This document shows positions 9,801 through 20,226 of a stretch of 64,000 nucleotides of DNA, in pieces. The position numbers and the translations under genes were made by a program. The first letter of the stretch is position 1. Each line of letters starts with the position of its first letter. This DNA is from Clostridium sp031626875. GTDB lineage: Bacteria; Bacillota; Clostridia; Clostridiales; Clostridiaceae. A model generated the notes under the pieces. That model saw only the letters and a list, made by a program, of their open reading frames with translations, ran no database searches and was not told where the DNA came from. Where the stretch lies: positions 27,054 to 91,053 of the forward strand of contig NZ_JANDMF010000019.1 in the NCBI RefSeq assembly GCF_031626875.1. Direction: 5' to 3'.

Positions 9801-12800
9801 CCTGTTACTTGTGATGCTACAGTGCTTGAATCTATTCCTGATAATGTTGTCTTTATTATTGGATTACTGAAGTTTCCTATTGTATCTGCTGTTTTTGGTC
9901 TTATTCTGTAGGTATGTGTTACCCCTACATCAAGTCCTGTTGCTATATATACTGTACTACTTCCATTGTCTATTACCTTTCCATCAACTTCTACATCATA
10001 GCCTATTGCTCCTGTTACAGCTCCCCAACTTAATTTAACCGATGTACCTGTAGCAACTGCTACTACATTATCAGTGGCTATTATAGCTAAGTTTGTTCTA
10101 TTGATACTTGTGCTCCAATCTCCAACTCCACTAGCTATCTTTGCTCTTATTCTAAATATATGAGTCTCTCCAATTGTTAATCCTGTCAATTCATACTCTG
10201 TATTATTTCCATTGTCCACCACATTTCCATCTACTTCAATATCATATCCTGTTGCTGCATTTATAGCATTCCAGTTTAATTTTATTGATGTATCTGTTAT
10301 TGATGTTGTAATATCACTTGGTGATATTACTGCTAAGGTTGTTTCTGTTATTTTATCACTAAAGTTTCCTACTGTATCTTCTGTCTTTGGTCTTATTCTA
10401 TAGATATGTGTTACACCTGTCTGTAATCCATCAGCCTCGTATACAGTGCTATTTACATTATCTATTACTGTTCCATCTACCTCTACATCATATCCTGTTG
10501 CTCCATCTACTGCATTCCAACTTAATTTTACTGATGTGTCTGTAGCTGATGCTGTTACATCATTTACTGATATTGTTGATAAGACAGTTTTTGTTATTAA
10601 GTCACTAAACTCTCCTACTCCGCTACCTGCTTTTGCTCTTATTCTGAACTTATAAACTGAACCTGGTACTAAATTTTCAATGTTATAGTTAGTATTGTTT
10701 CCGTTATCTATAACACTTCCATTAACCTCTATGTCGTAACCTGTTGCTCCATTTACTGGTGCCCAGTTTATTTTTATAGCTGTATCTGTAACATCAACTT
10801 TTATATCATCCTTAGAAATTGTGCTTAAAATTACTTTAGTTATTACATTACCGAAATCTCCTAAACCTTTATCAGTTTTTGGTCTTATTCTATAAGTGTG
10901 AATTGATCCTGCCTTTAGGTTATCAGCTTTATATTCTGCGCCATTTCCATTATCTATTACTGTTCCATCTACTTCTACATCATAATCTGTTGCTCCACTT
11001 ATAGCTTCCCAACTTAATTTTACTGATGTATCTGTAACTATTGCACTTACATTTTTGATAGTATCTAAAGTTGTCTTTGTAACTACATTACTCCATTGTC
11101 CTATTGTATCTGCATTTTTTGCTCTTACTCTATATACATGAGTTACTCCTGTCTCTAATCCTACTGCATCATAAGTTGTACTGTTTCCATTGTCTATTAC
11201 AGTTCCATCAACATCTATATCATAACCTGCTGCTCCTAAAACAGCATTCCAGCTTAAATTAACTGATGTACCTGTAGCCACTGCTTTTATACTATCACTA
11301 GATATTACATCTAAAGCAGTTTTAGTAATTAATTCGCTCCAATCTGCAGCACCACTTGCTGATTTTGCTCTTATTCTAAACTTATAAGAAGTTCCAGCAG
11401 TTATATTCAATAATTGATAACTTGTACCACTTTCACTGTCTATTACTTTACCATTTATCTCTACATCGTACCCTGTTGCTCCTGCAATAGCATTCCAACT
11501 CAAGTTTATCGCACCACTTGAAACTACTGATGTTACATCACTTGACGATATTTTGCATAAAATAGTCTTTGTTATTGGATCACTAAATTGTCCTATTGTA
11601 TCTAAAGACTTTGCTCGTATTCTGTAAGTGTGTGTTGAACCATTTTCTAATTTTTCTCCTGTATACACTGTGCTATTTCCATTATTTATTATTGTTCCAT
11701 CTACTTCTACATCATAACCTGTTGCTCCTAAAATAGCATTCCAGCTTAATTTTATTGCTCCGTCTGAAACCACAACATTTACATTGTTTGATGTCAATAC
11801 TGCCAATGTTGTCTTACTTACTTTATTGCTGAAGTTTCCTATTGTGTCTGATGTCTTTGGTCTTATTCTATAAGTATGAAGTGTTCCTTGCTGTAAATTT
11901 TTTGCTACATAGCTTGTATTATTTCCATTGTCTATTATCTTTCCGTCTATCTCCACATCATAACCTGTTGCTCCTAAAATAGCATTCCAGTTTAGTTGTA
12001 TTGAATTTCCGGCTACTAACGCTGTGATATCTTTAATCTCAATTGTATCTAAAGTTGTCCTTGTAACTGTTGCACTCCAATCTCCTATTCCATCAGCTGT
12101 AATTGCTCTTACTCTAAAGTTATGGGATGTTCCTGAAATCAAATTCTTTGCTTCATAGCTAGTACTAGTTCCATTTTCAACTATCTTTCCATCCACTTCA
12201 ACTTCATAACCTATTGCTCCACTTACTGCTGCCCATGAAATGTCTACAGTTGTCCCTGTTATACTTGAAGTTATATTTCTTACTTCTCCTGGAGTAGTTT
12301 TTGTTCCAAGGTCACTCCATTCTCCAATCCCATCTGGTGTTTTCACTCTTACCCTAAAGTTATGAGTTGTTCCTGGAGTTAATCCACCAATTTCATAGCT
12401 CATATTATTTTCATTGTCTATTATATTTCCATCCATCTCTACATCATAGCCTGTTGCTCCATCTACTGCGTTCCATAGTAATTTTATTGATGTACTAGTT
12501 ACTACTGCTGATACTCCTTTTAAATCATTAGGAGTGGTTTCTGTAATTAAATCCGTCCAAGCTCCTACTCCATCTTTTGTCCTTAATCTAACTCTAAATG
12601 TATGACTTGTTCCTGGAGTTAAGTTTCTTGCTGTGTAACTTATGTCTGTGCCATTATCTATTACTTTTCCATCTACTTCTATGTCATAGCCATCTACCCC
12701 TCGTATTGGATTCCACTGTACTCTTATACTTGTACCTGTTACCTTTGTAACTTTAAATCCATCTACGGATCTTGTTTGATCACCTGAATTAGGGAATAAT

Positions 12801-15800
12801 GGTATGGATAGTTTTCTAAGATATGGATATGCCTTATCCATGCCCCAAGTAAATGTAAAGTCCCATCCTGAATAAGTTACCTTATTTTGTAGATCACTTG
12901 TAGCCTTTGCTTGATCTGCTGGTGCCTTTATCCCTGATGCTGTACTGTCAAAGTAACACTTAGTTATTATGGAGGCTGTCGATGATGTGATTCCTCCTAT
13001 ATTTGCCCCTGTTCCTGTTACCTTTCCAGCTGAATAACAGTTTGTTATTTTGGCATTTCCAGTTCCTTGTATTCCTCCTATAAGATTTGTCCCAATTACA
13101 TTTCCTATATTAAAGCTATCCTGTACTGTACTTGAAGTTGAACTTCCAACTAATCCTCCAACATTATTTACTCCTGAAATAGTTCCTGTAGAGTAAGATT
13201 GTACAATTGGTCCTTGTAATGCTCCTGCAAGTCCCCCTACATTATTAGCTGTATTTGAAGTTACATTTCCATTAGCATATGAACCTGTTATACCTCCTGC
13301 TATATTTCCTGCTATTCCTCCTACATTATTTCCATCTGAAGTCACATCTCCAATTGTGTAACAGTTAGTTATATTTCCTGCAAGGTTTCCAACAAGTCCT
13401 CCTATATTATCACTTTTTCCTATTACTGTTACTGTTGAGGATGAATTACTTATGTTTAATGCAGCTCCACAACCTACTAGACCTCCTACATAGCTTCCTC
13501 CAGAAACAGTTCCATCTATAGCTAAACATCCATCAATTGTACTAGTTCCTGCTACATTTGCCACTAAAGCTCCTACATAATCTCCACCTAATATATTGGT
13601 ATCTTTCATAACAACATTTTTTATTGTTGCACCTTTAATATATCCAAAGAGACCATTTACATTAACTCCTGAGTTATCCATTGAAAGATTTTTTATTGAA
13701 TATCCATCTCCATCAAAAGTTCCTGTAAATTGTGCGTTGCTATTACCTATTGGTGTCCAGCTTATTCCACTAAGGTCGATATCACGTCCAAGTTTGTAGT
13801 ATGCTGCTAAATCATATTTTATATTAACTAATTCATCTACATTAGTTATAATATAAGGATTGTCCTGTGTTCCTTTTCCAATGGGATTGTACTTAGAAAC
13901 TACTGTAACAGAATCTGGTTTAGTTATACTTTTAAGATAGGGATAGGATTTGCCCTCATCTATCCCCCAAGTATTTACAAACTCCCAATTCTTAAAATTT
14001 CCTTGGCACTCCATCTCTGCAGTAAGTCTACTTATGTCATTAGCATTTTGTGGTGCAAATCCACTTGCCATTCCATCATAATAACTACTAGTTAAAGTTC
14101 CACCATTTCCAGTTATTCCACCTATATAAGTTCCACTAGATAATATTTTTCCTGCTGAATAGCAATATTTTATAGCTGTAGTACCATTCCCCTGTATTCC
14201 ACCTACATAAGAGCTCCCACAAACTGAAACAGTATTAAAGCTATTTTGTATTACATTTGTTGTACTGTTAGTAACCCCTGCAAGTCCTCCTGCATAACTT
14301 CCTATTGTTGTAACACTTCCAGTTGCATAAGATTGATCTATTGTTCCTTGAATACACCCTGCAAGTCCTCCTACATTATTTCCATTTGAATTAACATTGT
14401 TTGTTGTATAACATTTTGTAATATTTCCAACTATATATCCTACAAGTCCTCCTGTATTATTTCCAGCCTTAGATATTACATCACCTGTTGCATAACTATT
14501 GATAACATTTCCTGTAAGATTTCCTATTAAATCACCAACATTATCACCACTTACTACTTCACCTTTTAAACCAATTCCATCTACTATTGTTATTTTTACT
14601 GAAGAATTTGAATTGCTTATAGTTAATCCATTTCCTAGTCCAACTAAGCCTCCAGTATTTCCATATGCAATAATTGTTCCATCAGACGAGCAGTTATCTA
14701 TTATGCTTGTTCCTGTTACATTTCCTGCTAATGCTCCTGTATAGTTTCTACCTATAATATTTACACCTGTTAGCTTTACATTTTTTATATCTCCACCATT
14801 TACATAACCAAATAATCCAGTTACATCATTTCCAAGTCTGTTAGTTGTGAGATTTTCTATAGTATATCCATTTCCATCAAAGGTTCCTGTAAACTGTACA
14901 TTGCTATTAGTTCCTATTGGTGTCCAGTTTATTCCTTTAAGATCAATGTTATTCCCAAGCTTGTAATTTGCTCCTAAATCACACTGTATATTTTCAAGCT
15001 GCTGAACTGTAGTTATAATATATGGATCTTCTACTGTTCCTTTTCCTCCTTTAACCTCGCCTGTTGGAAGTCCATTAGATACTTCATCTGGCTTTGGCAT
15101 ATTCTTTAGATAAGGATATGACTTTCCTTCATCTATTCCCCAAGTATTGATAAATTCCCAGTTTAGAAAATTAGTCTTTTGTTTCATTGATGAAGTTATT
15201 CTACTTACATCTAATGAAGTTTGCGGAATATATCCACTTGATATTGCATCATAATAACTACTATTTACTGTTACTGATGTAGTGTTACCTGTTAATCCGC
15301 CTATATTCGCTCCTGTTCCAATCACTTTTCCAGTTGAATAACAATATTTCATAGTTAGATTACCAGAACCTTGAATTCCTCCAACATTTGATACTCCTGT
15401 TACTACTGCCATATTGAAATTGTTTTGTATTGTCATTGATGTAGTTATTCCTGCAATACCTCCTACATAACTTCCAGTTGTTGTCACACTACCAGTTGCA
15501 TAACTTTGATCAACTGTACCAGTATTTGCATTTCCTACAATACCACCTGTATTATTTCCATTTGCATTAACATTATTAGTTGTGTAACATTTTGTAATGT
15601 TTCCTGAAATAGCACCTACAAGCCCACCTGTATTGTTTCCAGTTTTAGATACTACATCTCCTACTGCATAACTGTTAGTAATGTTTCCTGTAAGATTTCC
15701 TACTAAATCACCTACATTATCACCATTAATTCCATCCCCATTTACTATATTTATTGTTACTGAGGAATTTGAATTGCTTATGTTAAGTTTATTTCCTGCT

Positions 15801-18800
15801 CCAACTAATCCTCCAGTATTTCCATAAGCAGTAATTGTTCCCGTTACTGAGCAATTGTCTATTGTACTTACTCCTGCAACACTTCCTGCTAATGCCCCTG
15901 TGTTATTTCCACCTAGAATATTAACATTGTCCATTTTTAAATTTTTTATAGTTGCTCCATTTAAATAGCTAAAGAGACCAACTGGGTTACTATCACCTAG
16001 TTTGTTCATAGAAAGATTCTTTATTGAATAACCATTTCCATCAAATACCCCAGTAAAAGGTACAATATTGTTAATTCCAATTGGTGTCCAATTTACTCCA
16101 TTTAAATCTATGTCCTTTGCAAGTTTATAATATCCTCTAAGATCATTTGTCATATTTTCAAGTTGTTCTGCTGTACTTACCATATAAGGGTCATCAGCTG
16201 TTCCTTTACCTCCTGCTACTTCCTCTGTTGGAAGCCCCTCTGTAACACCAGCTGGTTTCTGCACAGATTTAAGATATGGATAGGATGTCAACTCATCTAT
16301 TGCCCAAGTATTTATAAAATCCCAACCTGTAAAGTTACTTTGCTGTTTCATTGCTGTAGTAAGTCTAGCTACATCTAGTGAATCCTGTGGTGAATACTGA
16401 CTTGATACTGCATCATAATAGCAGCTATTTATTATTGTATCTGTTCCAGATATACCTCCAGAAGCCCCTTGTGCCATTACCTTCCCTGCTGAATAGCAAT
16501 TCTTTATTGTTGCTTTTCCATACCAAGTATAATAGTTATTTCCTCTATATCCAGTTCCTACCCAATCCGTTATACCTTGATCGTATCCTTGTATTCCTCC
16601 TACATTACTTCTTCCTTGAATAAATTTTAAATTATAACTATCACTAATTAAGTTTGGTGGATTAACATTAGGTGCCATATAGGAATATCCTACTAGTCCT
16701 CCTACATCATCTAATCCTGTTACACTTCCAACTGTGTATGATTGATTTATATTTCCATAAAGCCAACCAACTCCCCCCCCTACATAACTTTCTTGTGATG
16801 TTACATTGTTAGAAACATAACTTTTTGTTATACTTCCTGTTAAGACTCCTACAAAGCCTCCTACATAGTTTCCACTTGTAGAAACCACATCACCAGTAAC
16901 ATTTGAATTTGTTATACTTCCATTAAGATCACCTACTAAACCTCCAAGTCTATTTCCTGATGATGATCCTTGGTTTGATCCATTCACCTTTGCACTTGAA
17001 GAAGAATTAGTTATATTAGTTCCACTAACTCCTTGTCCTATTAATCCTCCTGTATAAACATATCCATTAATCGTTCCACTTACTGAGCAATTATCTATTG
17101 TACTGCCTGTACTATATGCTGCCAGAGCCCCTGTATAATTTCCTCCTATTAGATTTACACTATCAAGTTTAAGATTCTTTATTGTTGCTCCATTTATATA
17201 ATTGAATAATCCTGTAAAATCCGTTCCAAGTCTGTTCATGGAAAGATTTTTTATTAAATATCCTGCTCCATCTAGCGTTCCAGTAAATTGAAAACTAGTA
17301 TTATTCCCTAGAGCAGTCCACTTAACTCCTGATAAGTCAATATCATTACCTAGCCTATAACTTGCTCCCAATTGGTACTTTATATTTTGAAGCTGCTGAG
17401 CTGTACTTATTATATATGGATTATCTGGTGTTCCATTTCCATTAAGAACCTCTCCATTATTTAATCCATTAGGCTTTTTAACATTTTTTAAATATGGATA
17501 AGAACTTCCTTCGTCTATTGTCCATGCATTTATGAACTCCCAATTTACGAAATTACTTTGATGCTTCATAGCTGATGTTATTCTACTTACATCATAAGCA
17601 TTTTGAGGAACGTATCCACTTGTTATACCATCATAATAACTGTTAGTTATTGATGTATTAATACCTGTTAATCCTCCTAAATATGAACTTCCTGATATTT
17701 TTCCTACAGAATAACAACTTACTACACTTGCTGCACCAGTTCCCTGTATTCCCCCAACATATGCGGCTCCAATAACAGGTGCTAAATTGAAGCTATTTTG
17801 TATTGTTCCTGAATCCACATATCCTGAAAGGCCTCCAGCATTATTGGCTACTGTTGTTACACTTCCTGCTGAATAACATTGGTCCATAGTTCCTTTAAAC
17901 CACCCAGTTACTCCTCCTACAGTATTTCCTTTTGAACTTATAGTATTAGTTGAATAACTTCCTGTTATATTTCCACCTAGGACTCCTGCAATTCCTCCTG
18001 TGTAATCCCCACTTTTAGATGTTACATTTCCTGTTGCATAAGAGTTTGTTACATTTCCTGTAATTTCTCCAACAAGTCCTCCTATTCTATTTCCTGAACC
18101 TGTTATTGATATTGATGAATTTGAATTACTTATATTAAGGGTATTAGCTTGTCCTACTAGCCCCCCTATATAAGATTCTGCTACACCATTTATACTTGTG
18201 TTTATTACTCCATCAGCTGAACAATTGTCGATTATACTTGTTCCTGTTACATTTCCTGCTATTGCTCCTATATGTTTTCCGCCTATTATATTTACATTGT
18301 TTAAATTTAAATTTCTTATTGTTGCACTGCTTATACTTCCAAATAATCCATTCAAATCTAATCCAAGCCTATTCATAGATAGATTTTTTATTGCATGTCC
18401 ATTTCCATCTAATGTTCCTGTAAATGGTACATTATTATTTCCTATTGGTGTCCATTTTATTCCTCTTAAGTCTATATCATTTTGAAGCTTATAATAAGCA
18501 CATAAATTATAGTTGATATTCTGGAGTTGCTGGGCTGTACTTATTATATATGGATCTGTCTTTGTTCCACTTCCACTTGTCATTTCACCAGAAGGAAGTC
18601 CTTGCGATACTCCAGATGGCTTTTTCACATTTTTTAAATAAGGGTATGACTTTCCATCATCTATTGCCCAAGTATTTAAGAATTCCCAATCTACAAATGT
18701 ATTTTGCATTTTCATTGATGTTGTTGACCTACTTGTGTCGTATGCATTTTGAGGGATATAACCTGATGCATTTCCATCATAGTAACTGCTGATTATTGGC

Positions 18801-19819
18801 ACGTTTACTCCTGTAAGACCACCTATTGCTCCTAAGCCTGTTATCTTACCAGAAGAATAACAATACTGTATACTTCCCACACCATTTCCTTGTATTCCTC
18901 CTACACCAGATACTCCACTAACAGAAGCTAAATTAAAACTGTTTTGTATTGTTCCAGCATAAAGACTTCCTATAATTCCTCCATCACCATTTCCTGATGA
19001 AGTTACACTACCTGTTGCATATGACTGTTGAACATTTCCATTAATCCATCCAGAAATTCCCCCTGTACTGTCACCTGCAGAAATAATATTATTGGTTGTA
19101 TAACATTGTGTTATATTTCCTGTTATTGCTCCTACAAGTCCTCCTGTATATATTCCACTTTTAGATACTACATCTGCTATTGCATAGGATGAAGTTATAT
19201 TTCCTGTAAGAGCTCCTATAAGACCTCCTACATAATTTCCTTTTCCTGTAATACTTACAGAAGAGTATGAATTACTTATATTAAGCCCACTAGCTGTTCC
19301 CACTAATCCGCCAGTGGTCCCATCCGCTATAATTTTCCCATCTGCTGAACAGTTATCAATGATACTAGTTCCTATAACATTGGCTGCCAAAGCTCCAGTA
19401 TCATTTCCTCCTATAATGTTTACACTTCTTAAATTTAAATTCTTTATTATTGCTGAATTTAAATATGCAAACAATCCATTTTGCCCTAAATCTAGTTTGT
19501 TAACATAAAGATTTTTTATTGTGTGGCCTTTTCCATCTAGCACTCCACTAAATTTTGCTGAACTGGTTCCAAGTGGTGTCCACTCACTACTTCCTAAATC
19601 AATATCACAATCTAATCTATAATTTGCAGTTAAATTGTTACTTATTTCTAGAAGTTCAGCTCTTGAGTTTATAACATAAGGATCGTTTGTTGTTCCAGTC
19701 CCAGATCCTGAATATGCATAAACATTTTCAGATTTAATTGTGAGCACAGAAGTTAATGCTAGCAAAAAAATTATAAGAAGCAAAATTTTTTTACTCTTTT
19801 TAACTAACTTACTTTTCAC
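6806..19819 (-). CDS. Giant secreted GLUG / FN3 protein with cohesin-like domain and dockerin
   Basis: 4337 residues from a GTG start with GAGGGGG just upstream. A Sec signal peptide (about 1-35, ending VYAYS) is followed by six super-modules opening near residues 36, 413, 788, 1200, 1586 and 1976. Each has 'GTxxDPYxI', 'WTPIG..FTGxFDGNGY.IKNLSMN', an 'IDNCS' segment, a run of GLUG-type repeats ('GGLVG', 'YATG.V') and a closing 'W.F.NTW.ID.G.SYPYLK'. Residues about 2350-4143 hold 22 FN3-like repeats of roughly 80-82 residues. Residues about 4150-4278 read as a cohesin-like fold ('NTFTIVVDMKNV', 'LFKLTFKAK'). The last ~59 residues are a type I dockerin with two calcium loops (DVNGDGKIDMLD and DVNGDGKVDQLD). 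It is probably an exported adhesin, fibre or scaffold that docks to a cohesin partner. The length is extreme even for this architecture. No LPXTG or SLH motif is present. Confidence 0.93.
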   Translation of the reverse strand: MKSKLVKKSKKILLLIIFLLALTSVLTIKSENVYAYSGSGTGTTNDPYVINSRAELLEISNNLTANYRLDCDIDLGSSEWTPLGTSSAKFSGVLDGKGHTIKNLYVNKLDLGQNGLFAYLNSAIIKNLNLRSVNIIGGNDTGALAANVIGTSIIDNCSADGKIIADGTTGGLVGTASGLNISNSYSSVSITGKGNYVGGLIGALTGNITSSYAIADVVSKSGIYTGGLVGAITGNITQCYTTNNIISAGDSTGGISGWINGNVQQSYATGSVTSSGNGDGGIIGSLYAGTIQNSFNLASVSGVSGVGGIQGNGVGSIQYCYSSGKITGLGAIGGLTGVNVPIISSYYDGNASGYIPQNAYDTSRSTTSMKMQNTFVDWEFLNTWAIDDGKSYPYLKNVKKPSGVSQGLPSGEMTSGSGTKTDPYIISTAQQLQNINYNLCAYYKLQNDIDLRGIKWTPIGNNNVPFTGTLDGNGHAIKNLSMNRLGLDLNGLFGSISSATIRNLNLNNVNIIGGKHIGAIAGNVTGTSIIDNCSADGVINTSINGVAESYIGGLVGQANTLNISNSNSSISITGSGNRIGGLVGEITGNVTNSYATGNVTSKSGDYTGGIAGVLGGNITGSYSTNTISSKGNTVGGVTGWFKGTMDQCYSAGSVTTVANNAGGLSGYVDSGTIQNSFNLAPVIGAAYVGGIQGTGAASVVSCYSVGKISGSSYLGGLTGINTSITNSYYDGITSGYVPQNAYDVSRITSAMKHQSNFVNWEFINAWTIDEGSSYPYLKNVKKPNGLNNGEVLNGNGTPDNPYIISTAQQLQNIKYQLGASYRLGNDIDLSGVKWTALGNNTSFQFTGTLDGAGYLIKNLSMNRLGTDFTGLFNYINGATIKNLKLDSVNLIGGNYTGALAAYSTGSTIDNCSVSGTINGYVYTGGLIGQGVSGTNITNSSSSAKVNGSNQGSSSGNRLGGLVGDLNGSITNSNVTGDVVSTSGNYVGGFVGVLTGSITKSYVSNNVTSQESYVGGGVGWLYGNINQSYTVGSVTGLDDVGGLVGYSYMAPNVNPPNLISDSYNLKFIQGRSNVGGIQGYDQGITDWVGTGYRGNNYYTWYGKATIKNCYSAGKVMAQGASGGISGTDTIINSCYYDAVSSQYSPQDSLDVARLTTAMKQQSNFTGWDFINTWAIDELTSYPYLKSVQKPAGVTEGLPTEEVAGGKGTADDPYMVSTAEQLENMTNDLRGYYKLAKDIDLNGVNWTPIGINNIVPFTGVFDGNGYSIKNLSMNKLGDSNPVGLFSYLNGATIKNLKMDNVNILGGNNTGALAGSVAGVSTIDNCSVTGTITAYGNTGGLVGAGNKLNISNSNSSVTINIVNGDGINGDNVGDLVGNLTGNITNSYAVGDVVSKTGNNTGGLVGAISGNITKCYTTNNVNANGNNTGGIVGNANTGTVDQSYATGSVTTTGSYVGGIAGITTSMTIQNNFNMAVVTGVSNVGGIQGSGNLTMKYCYSTGKVIGTGANIGGLTGNTTSVTVNSSYYDAISSGYIPQTSLDVSRITSSMKQKTNFLNWEFINTWGIDEGKSYPYLKNMPKPDEVSNGLPTGEVKGGKGTVEDPYIITTVQQLENIQCDLGANYKLGNNIDLKGINWTPIGTNSNVQFTGTFDGNGYTIENLTTNRLGNDVTGLFGYVNGGDIKNVKLTGVNIIGRNYTGALAGNVTGTSIIDNCSSDGTIIAYGNTGGLVGLGNGLTISNSNSSVKITIVDGIGLKGEVVSGDNVGDLIGNLTGNVINSYATGDVISKAGNNTGGLVGYIVGNITKCYTTNNVNSNGNNVGGLAGCIQGTIDQSYATGSVTTIGSYAGGLAGVTNSTTNVIQNSFNTVSVCGSSYVGGIQGNGTTAIKYCYSAGKILSSGTYIGGITGNGGTLTSSYYDGMASGFAPQNANDISRLTAEMECQGNFKNWEFVNTWGIDEGKSYPYLKSITKPDSVTVVSKYNPIGKGTQDNPYIITNVDELVNIKYDLAAYYKLGRDIDLSGISWTPIGNSNAQFTGTFDGDGYSIKNLSMDNSGVNVNGLFGYIKGATIKNVVMKDTNILGGDYVGALVANVAGTSTIDGCLAIDGTVSGGSYVGGLVGCGAALNISNSSSTVTVIGKSDNIGGLVGNLAGNITNCYTIGDVTSDGNNVGGIAGNIAGGITGSYANGNVTSNTANNVGGLAGALQGPIVQSYSTGTISGVNNVGGLVGSSTSSTVQDSFNIGNVIGTNLIGGIQGTGNAKITNCYSAGKVTGTGANIGGITSSTASIITKCYFDSTASGIKAPADQAKATSDLQNKVTYSGWDFTFTWGMDKAYPYLRKLSIPLFPNSGDQTRSVDGFKVTKVTGTSIRVQWNPIRGVDGYDIEVDGKVIDNGTDISYTARNLTPGTSHTFRVRLRTKDGVGAWTDLITETTPNDLKGVSAVVTSTSIKLLWNAVDGATGYDVEMDGNIIDNENNMSYEIGGLTPGTTHNFRVRVKTPDGIGEWSDLGTKTTPGEVRNITSSITGTTVDISWAAVSGAIGYEVEVDGKIVENGTSTSYEAKNLISGTSHNFRVRAITADGIGDWSATVTRTTLDTIEIKDITALVAGNSIQLNWNAILGATGYDVEIDGKIIDNGNNTSYVAKNLQQGTLHTYRIRPKTSDTIGNFSNKVSKTTLAVLTSNNVNVVVSDGAIKLSWNAILGATGYDVEVDGTIINNGNSTVYTGEKLENGSTHTYRIRAKSLDTIGQFSDPITKTILCKISSSDVTSVVSSGAINLSWNAIAGATGYDVEINGKVIDSESGTSYQLLNITAGTSYKFRIRAKSASGAADWSELITKTALDVISSDSIKAVATGTSVNLSWNAVLGAAGYDIDVDGTVIDNGNSTTYDAVGLETGVTHVYRVRAKNADTIGQWSNVVTKTTLDTIKNVSAIVTDTSVKLSWEAISGATDYDVEVDGTVIDNGNGAEYKADNLKAGSIHTYRIRPKTDKGLGDFGNVITKVILSTISKDDIKVDVTDTAIKINWAPVNGATGYDIEVNGSVIDNGNNTNYNIENLVPGSVYKFRIRAKAGSGVGEFSDLITKTVLSTISVNDVTASATDTSVKLSWNAVDGATGYDVEVDGTVIDNVNSTVYEADGLQTGVTHIYRIRPKTEDTVGNFSDKITETTLAVISPSDITTSITDTSIKLNWNAINAATGYDIEVDGNVVDNGNNTEYELTGLTIGETHIFRIRAKIASGVGDWSTSINRTNLAIIATDNVVAVATGTSVKLSWGAVTGAIGYDVEVDGKVIDNGSSTVYIATGLDVGVTHTYRIRPKTADTIGNFSNPIIKTTLSGIDSSTVASQVTGTSIKLEWGEVDGATGYDVEVDGKIIDNGKSTVYEADGLVAGITHTYRIRPKTTSGIGDFCEPILKTTLDTLKEKDVASVVTDTSVKLSWNAIEGATGYDIEVDGVVIDNGNSTVYEANSLQTGVTHHYRIRGKTAAGVGEWSETVTKTTLAVVAASNISATATGTTINLSWGAVNGAAGYDVEVDGVIVDAGANTSYKVTGLTPGINHEFRIRAKTGQGTGEWSVPINKATISVISVNDVTVDITSSSIKLSWAAVDGALGYDVEVDGNIVDNSSSTSYEITNLEEGITHTFRIRAKIADGVGDWSMPISRTILSKIAVNDIKVSSTDSSINLSWVTVKGATGYDVEVDGKLVDNGNGTSYKLDSLTIGTNHTFRVRAKTADTIGEWSDIVSRTTLGEISADNITAVVTDTTIKYTWDAVNGISGYDVEVDGKLIDNGNNTSYEAEGLTAGTTHTFRVREKGNDASGDWSDMTHKTTLGVISSDSVISSVTDTTIRLTWDAVIGATGYDVEFDGNVIDNGNSTSYEVNGLVAGTTHKVRLRAKTLDTIGQWSNEIDEVTLAVVTPNNINTSVSDSSIKYKWNEVAGAVGYDVEIDGKTINNGNITSYEADSLQPGTKHTFRVRAKAGSTLGQWSDTITKTTLAVITDVIKTSTHTSIQLDWKAVVGATGYDVEVDGKAIDNGTNTSYKVDGLDIGSSHTFRVRAKSEDTIGEWSIVINESTKSIDKVKNTTVQAAYNSIKLTWDAVDEATGYDVEVNGKVIDNENSTTYVAQGLDPNIEYSFRVRAKISSAVGDWSDAITGKPVPSPNLGIEADNYNLMAGNTFTIVVDMKNVVNINSEDIIVKYDSNLFTYGSAEPVDPNSNQIYYADDSTEGAVRIIGGTTGDNTLNSDSKLFKLTFKAKIAVGNGLISVSQGNIGDKDSQNYIATCSGQNFNIINCDVNGDGKIDMLDVNIVSRLIGTTQDKWGSYKPDVNGDGKVDQLDRQYVAKAMLASKSK
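7390..12780 (-). repeat. 22 FN3-like coding repeats, 240-246 bp each
   Basis: Twenty-two copies of the 'GATGYDVEVDGKVIDNG' unit can be counted in the translation. Sampled landmarks (7451, 7697, 7937, 8183, 8429, 8675) are 240 or 246 bp apart, so linkers vary by two residues. This contrasts with the invariant 240-bp phase in the neighbouring gene. Confidence 0.85.
12800..19720 (-). repeat. Six GLUG super-modules of about 375-412 residues
   Basis: The opener motif 'DPYxI' and the closer 'SYPYLK' recur six times at roughly 1.1-1.2 kb spacing. Within each module are five to seven shorter GLUG-like repeats. This suggests growth by duplication of whole modules. Confidence 0.8.
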
Positions 19820-20105
19820 TATATTCCCCCCTCATATATTATTTTTTATTTTTTATCTTTTGTGTTTTTCCACCTCCATTCATCCATTTTACTTTAATTC
19901 AAGTTTTTTACATTAATATAAGTTTATTCAATTAATATTTTAGTTGTTTTTTTGCCAATTGTAAACATTTATTCCCATTATATTACTATTTATATCAAAA
20001 ATGTATTTCTCTTTAAACCAATAAAAATTATGGTGCTAAATTTTGTTGAATTAGTGATTATTTTTATATTATTAACTGTCATTTGAATCAAAAAAATTGT
20101 TTTTA
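19820..20105. other. Promoter-bearing upstream region of the giant dockerin gene
   Basis: AT-rich non-coding DNA. It contains the conserved promoter at 19937-19965 and a predicted leader of about 110 nt. No other structure was recognised. Confidence 0.6.
19937..19965 (-). promoter_or_regulatory. Conserved promoter of the giant dockerin gene
   Basis: On the minus strand, TTTACA (19960-19965), a 17-bp spacer ending ACAAC, then TAAAAT (19937-19942). The arrangement matches that upstream of the left paralogue (6678-6706), including the spacer end. Confidence 0.6.
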
Positions 20106-20158
20106 AGCATAAATTAAAAGCATAGAATTTCTAACCTTCTATGCTTCTAATTTATGCT
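20106..20158 (-). terminator. Terminator of the larA-like gene
   Basis: Near-perfect 21-22 bp stem (AGCATAAATTA-AAAGCATAGAA against its complement) with a 9-nt loop. On the minus strand it is followed by TTAAAAACAATTTTTTT. Confidence 0.8.
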
Positions 20159-20226
20159 ATATTCTTTTTCCTATATAATCTTAAAAACCTGTTCAATATT
20201 TTCTAAAATTTATAATATATCTCAAA

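Noticed and set aside
8490..11000. Plus-strand open frames across the right giant gene, some up to 171 codons
   Set aside because: Low-complexity antisense translation of repeat DNA; no starts with ribosome sites.
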